Assembly: GCA_037974665.1 (NCBI GenBank)
Contig: CM075768.1
Span: 2,279,501 to 2,343,500 of the forward strand
DNA: 64,000 bases
Source: Ehretia macrophylla
Taxonomy: Eukaryota; Streptophyta; Magnoliopsida; Boraginales; Ehretiaceae
Direction: 5' to 3'
A model generated the notes under the pieces. It worked only from the letters and a program-made list of their open reading frames with translations, did not search any database and had not been told where the DNA came from. A program made the position numbers and the translations under genes. The stretch's first letter is position 1. The number at the start of each line of letters is the position of its first letter. Positions 59,823 through 64,000 of this stretch are shown in pieces.

Positions 59823-61889
59823 ACATCAATTAAATAATTATATGCATGGGTCAGGTTGTCACAAGGACCCTCAACACTATCCAAATACATGTGTTTTCCA
59901 CAAAAGCCCCGATTACCCCTTTGTGTGTTTTTACTACAAGTACCTTAACCGAAGCTCAACCGAGAGTTAGAAAAACACATTTAGTACCTACTTACCCTAA
60001 GAACACCAAATATAATGCCCAAATCAACCCGGATTTACTTTACACCCGAAACCCCTTTGTAAATTTTGCTAACTTCGCATTTTAACTTAGTTCCGAGCAA
60101 TTAAACTACACGGGGTCATTAGACTATCTTCATTATTATCTATAACACCTAACTATAGTATTGAATCAAACCCTAAACCACATTTTATCAAAACCCTAAA
60201 ATTTACACTATTCATTGTCTTCTTTAACTTGCCATTTCAAAATCTAGCCATAAACTATGCCAATAGCTTGTAAAAGAATGTTCACTAATCATTCTAGAAG
60301 GTTTTAGAAGCATTCATAAGCATTTATATCACAATATACAACAATTGCAAAATTCAACATAAACCCTAACATTCAAAGAAATGCATATAAAATTATTCTC
60401 CCTCACCTCTGCCAGTCTCCATGACGCAAGTTTGGGCTCAATGGATCCACCTAGCACGTAATAGAACACATTTATCACAAGAAACCTCATGGACGTCATT
60501 CACAGCCAAATATAACAACGAGAACAATAGCTAAGTAGGCAATACTAGCTCAATTATAGCAACTTATGCAATCAAAATCATTCTAACTTCCACCTATCAC
60601 CACCCAACCTTAGCATGCTACTATTATAACTCCAAGGTAGCCCAAAGGTCACCGTTACAAGCGCAGAGATTACACACCACACAAGAGCACACATTTGCAC
60701 CTAAACCAACCATTTCAACTCAAAAACACCAACAATTTAGCTTATTCCACCCAAACCACCATGACCCTTCAACTACCAACATTTTTCTCTATCTAATAGA
60801 AGGCTTATAAACCATATAATAGCATAAAATAGGCAATCTAATGGGTGCACAAAAACTGCCCAACGAAACAGCCCCAAAACGCCCAAAAATAGAAAAATTC
60901 AGCAAGCTACATTCTCCATTTTTTTGCTCCATTTTGCAAGTTATTTTATTATGCTAGATAGTTCATTAAGACATATGAGCATTATATAAAAGCTAAGAAT
61001 CAAGATTAAACACAACTTAGGCATATAAATCATTGAACAACTCAAAATAACCAATTTCAACAAAATATGTTCTATATAAGAAATTAATCAGTAAAGGCTT
61101 CTCTAACACCTATTTAGCAAGATACAAATGTAATCCTAGCATTTTATAACATAAAAATGAACTTTGGAATATTTGATAAAAAATTCACTCACCTTTGTTT
61201 CGAAAAATAAAGGCAAAAACGATCGGTAGAAAGATTCTAGACGTCGGCACAAGTCCAAAAATGCTTGGTTTACGTCTTGGTTCCACTTCTACCTCAAGAT
61301 ATAAGCAAAATTGTGAAAAATCTACTATTCCTAGGGTTTGGACTGGTCATGGCTGAAGCAAGAAGAAGATGAGCAATTTTGGAATTTTTTTGGAGTTTTA
61401 TAAGTTTTAATGAAAGTCAAAGGGTCAAGTCTTCGGTCAAACTCACGTAAACCAAAATAGCTTTGCGCTACCTTACGAAAACGACCATAACTTCTTCTAG
61501 AAAACTCCAATTCACGAACAGTTTGAAACCCTAAAAACTAGACTCGTAGATCTTTCCAACCATATATAATTCACCACCTAAATATTTCCCAATTGGTTCA
61601 GATTTAATTCAAAATTTGACTAACTTAACCTTGCATTTTGTTTCTAATCCCAAGTTTGCCCTTCATTAAATATTTCAAAAATTTTCACCTTGTCCTAGTT
61701 GGTCAATGTAGATGAAAAGTCAACTAGTTTGGTCAAAGAAGGTGAAAAGTCAACAAGATGCAATTTAAATGAACTTTAAATGCAATTTTAGTTTAAAACA
61801 CTAAAAAAGTCATGTAAATGCATATATTATTTTTCAAATAATGATTAAAATAAATGAATGCACATGTAATGAACGCTCAGGTCCTCACA

Positions 61890-62135
61890 AATGGTCCATT
61901 TAAAAAGTCAAAACTAGCTATTTAGTTTAAAACAAAGTCAATAATGCAAGAAAACAAAACTGAATATTAAAAATAATCAGTTAATATTCATTTAAAATAA
62001 CTAATTAAACTATTATCTAAATATTTAAAAAGAATTATGAAAATAATGCCTCAAAATGAATGAATAAATTAATGTAAGCACGTAATTAAATGTAATTAAA
62101 TACTATTAAGTATATGCCGGGTTCGGGGTACCATA
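61890..62135 (-). repeat. Inner end of the H left LTR
   Basis: This AT-rich 246 bp matches the start of the family A LTR in reverse (compare 44004-44400: GTCTTGCATTA and TTTTAAATGAATATT phrases). It ends GGGGTACCATA, with the usual CACA mutated. It joins the polypurine tract directly. Confidence 0.7.
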
Positions 62136-63411
62136 TCCCCCCCCCCCTTAAAACAATTGCGTCAACGCAATTCTTCTTTCAAAAGAACACATCATCATCT
62201 AAAATCTAATTCTGGTTACTCTTCATCGATTGCTACAATAAGAACACTGAATGAGAATGCCCATATGAAGACCAAAAAAGAAATCCCAATAGTACTGCCT
62301 AAGAGTTCCCAAGTAACAAGGCCAAATAAAGGCTCCAATGAACAGCCAATCAGAAATCCGAATGAGAATCCCATCATGCACACCGATATATTTACATAAC
62401 AATATAGTCCTCAAGCGAAATACCCAATAGAAGAACCAAATAAATCCCGAGTACTGCTATCGAATGCTAAGAGCAATGTCAAAGGGAATATCAAAGAAAA
62501 TACCGTGTATCCAATAAGATAGTCAAGTTGAATGAATATAGATCCCCGGCTGGACGAGAAAGCTGAGTGAGAATATAGTATGAATTTACCATTATGGGAA
62601 CCTAATGAGAAATCCACAGAATACCACAAGCAATACAGAGTAATCATTCTGCATAGAACCCCAAATATGAAACTTGCTGAGGAGTGCCAATAAGAAAGTA
62701 CCAGAAGAATGCCCAACAAGAAAATACTTATGAAATGCTCCAGAGAAATGTCATATAGAAATCCCCAAGAAGCTACTCATTTCTGACTGTTGAGCATAGA
62801 GGAATGCCTGAGAAGAATCTCAATAACTGAGCTCCAACTATAAACACCAACTTCCAATTAAAGGGTTGATCAACTGCTTCTCATTCCGCTAATCCACACA
62901 ACTTGGAGGGCCAGCTACTAATCTCTTCTCTTCAAGGGAAGGAAGAAGTCTTTCTTACTATTTCGACGGGTTATGTATGATTGCCAAGATATCACATATG
63001 TATAAACATTCTTTAAACTATTATGCAAGCATGATTATAAAAGAGTTTATAAAAAAGAGTCTAATCAACAAAGTCATTCAAGTAATCAATTCAAATCACA
63101 ACACAACCAATTCAAGACATTCAAATACACACATTACAAGCATTGAGTCAAGCAAATAACAATTTATGAGGTTACTTCGATTTACGAGGTCAATTGGATT
63201 CACATTTAGTCACTTCATTTCACTTAACACGTGTTTAACACATAACGCACAACTATATCACATGGATGCACATATTCAAGTCAAGATACACAATCTCGCA
63301 TACAAGCATACACTTCCAAGACACACTTAACAAGTACACATTCAAGGCTTACTACCCAATAGACCGAGGACCCTGTCCTGGCTGAGAGCTAACTAATCCC
63401 TGATACCACTT
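62136..63411 (-). other. Internal region of H
   Basis: A C-run of 11-12 bases (polypurine complement, 62137-62148) and the hairpin AATTGCG / CGCAATT (62155-62172), with loop TCAA instead of TCCT, open it. The body is the same degenerate type as A1 and A2 but shorter (1276 bp). The primer-site complement CTGATACCA is at 63400-63408 with a damaged outer part. There is no gag or pol. Confidence 0.78.
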
Positions 63412-64000
63412 TGTAACAACCTGACCTCTCACAAGATCGGGAATTCCATTAAACATGTTATACTCAACCGAAATCCGAACCCAGACACAAAATTTAGGAA
63501 AAACGGACGGAGTCTGTCACGCCCTGACCCCACCCTACGCTAAAAGGTTATGTCCGGACCCGATAAACGAACATAATCTCCTCTGTACCATGGACAATCT
63601 AGTTACCTGCCACCAGAAAATAAAGCCACAAATATAAACCACAACTGTCTCCAACTCCAACTCCACCAATTCTCAGCTTCAAGGCCATCCGAGCCTTAAG
63701 CAAGACAAGACATTACCATACACAAGCATGCAACATAAAAGAAAAGTAAAGTTAAGCTATTACAAGCCACTACCATACAAGCCATACATCAACCTGACTA
63801 TTACAATCTTTCAACAACTCCAAATATATACAAACCCATAGGTACAAAATAAAACATAATACAATACAAGTAAGTCTTCACAAAATCTAGCAAGCAATGC
63901 TCCAACCTCAAGCAATAGCACACAACAATCAAGGCAACTCCTCTTCTCCCTCGATAGCTAAAGGTTGAGGGTCTATCTCAGTACGTCCTTAAACATGTTT
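63412..64000 (-). repeat. Right (5') LTR of H, cut by the window end
   Basis: TGTAACAACCTGACCTCTCAC begins it. After 103 bp the Y sequence starts (TGTCACGCCC, 63515) at the same place as in the left LTR (47065). The 63515-64000 stretch aligns with 47065-47550. On the minus strand a 20-codon acidic frame ending EGEEELP (63929-63988) is open here, while the left copy (47479-47538) has one stop. Confidence 0.75.

Larger units (their letters stand above)
48342..59863 (-). mobile_element. X: long reversed solo LTR inside Y, interrupted by A2
   Basis: It starts TGTAACGCCTCGATCCCTCA and ends GGTCAGGTTGTCACA. A perfect AGGAC duplication flanks it (48337-48341, 59864-59868), and Y reads across the gap. 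Without A2 it is about 4.57 kb, long for this group. It has two donor-like sites on the minus strand (near 49346 and 52268), so part may be an internal duplication or an undetected insertion. A CT-rich tract and GT repeat are at 52319-52440. The conserved GC-richer block is at 48960-49150. No primer site, polypurine tract or coding region. Confidence 0.85.
47065..61889 (-). mobile_element. Y: reversed LTR-like sequence inside the left LTR of H, interrupted by X
   Basis: The pieces are 47065-48341 and 59869-61889, about 3.3 kb. It begins (A)GTCACGCCCC, with the T still present in the right copy at 63515, and ends GGTCCTCACA. There is no target duplication: GAATC on the left, AATGG on the right. 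Compared with a normal family A LTR, about 2 kb of the middle is missing around it. The part at 61430-61790 is nearly the same as the A2 LTR start, while 60800-61330 resembles the G0 LTR. It may be an insertion with deletion or a recombinant LTR. Confidence 0.6.
43998..64000 (-). mobile_element. H: reversed non-coding element with composite LTRs, running off the window
   Basis: The left (3') LTR spans 43998-62135 including nested DNA. The internal region is 62136-63411 (1276 bp). The right (5') LTR starts at 63412 and is cut by the window end. The LTR end TGTAACACCCTGATCTCTCAC and its partner at 63412 resemble family A termini. The left LTR's inner end (GGGTACCATA) also matches family A with mutations. 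Both LTRs contain the same Y sequence about 100 bp from their end. The two Y stretches differ by several percent over the 486 bp that can be compared, so H is older than A2. Confidence 0.75.

Overview
The window looks like repeat-rich nuclear DNA of a large plant genome (probably a eudicot, species not identifiable). I found no host gene, rRNA, tRNA or CRISPR. Nearly every base belongs to an LTR retrotransposon, a solo LTR or a remnant of one. The coding elements are Ty3/gypsy and look like the Tekay/Del chromovirus lineage. The basis is the order gag-CCHC-PR-RT-RNaseH-IN-chromodomain-like tail, an initiator-Met-type primer site, a G-rich polypurine tract and LTRs of 2.2-3.3 kb.

Left two thirds (1-43685): an old, dead Tekay element (G0) holds a nest of insertions, most bounded by 5-bp target duplications. 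A reversed LTR (1-2827) lies in its leader. A reversed solo LTR (Z2, 4860-38652) splits its pol gene. Inside Z2 sit another reversed solo LTR (5863-8453) and a second Tekay element (T2, 9156-37077) with one readable but stop-ridden gag-pol frame. T2's 3' LTR carries a non-coding relative (L2, 18290-36280). L2's 3' LTR carries about 0.97 kb of foreign, organelle-like DNA and a solo LTR (32892-35387). The foreign patch is itself split by a complete gag-pol-less element (A1, 25549-32621). A1 is therefore the sixth event in one line: G0, Z2, T2, L2, foreign patch, A1.

Right third (43686-64000): a reversed non-coding element (H, 43998 to beyond the window) of the A family has composite LTRs containing another LTR-like sequence (Y). 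Into its left copy came a forward solo LTR (44004-46962), a long reversed solo LTR (X, 48342-59863) and, inside X, a young complete reversed element (A2, 52877-59822).

How the parts relate: the A and L2 elements lack gag-pol but keep LTRs, primer site, polypurine tract and a hairpin just before that tract, so they probably moved using proteins of coding relatives. The LTRs share a layout: a WRKY-type W-box cluster before a TATA-like site, a predicted 5' splice site, a predicted 3' splice site followed by a short acidic reading frame, then the LTR end. The short frame and the hairpin with compensatory changes are the observations most worth testing. All splicing, promoter and RNA-structure calls are read by eye and untested.
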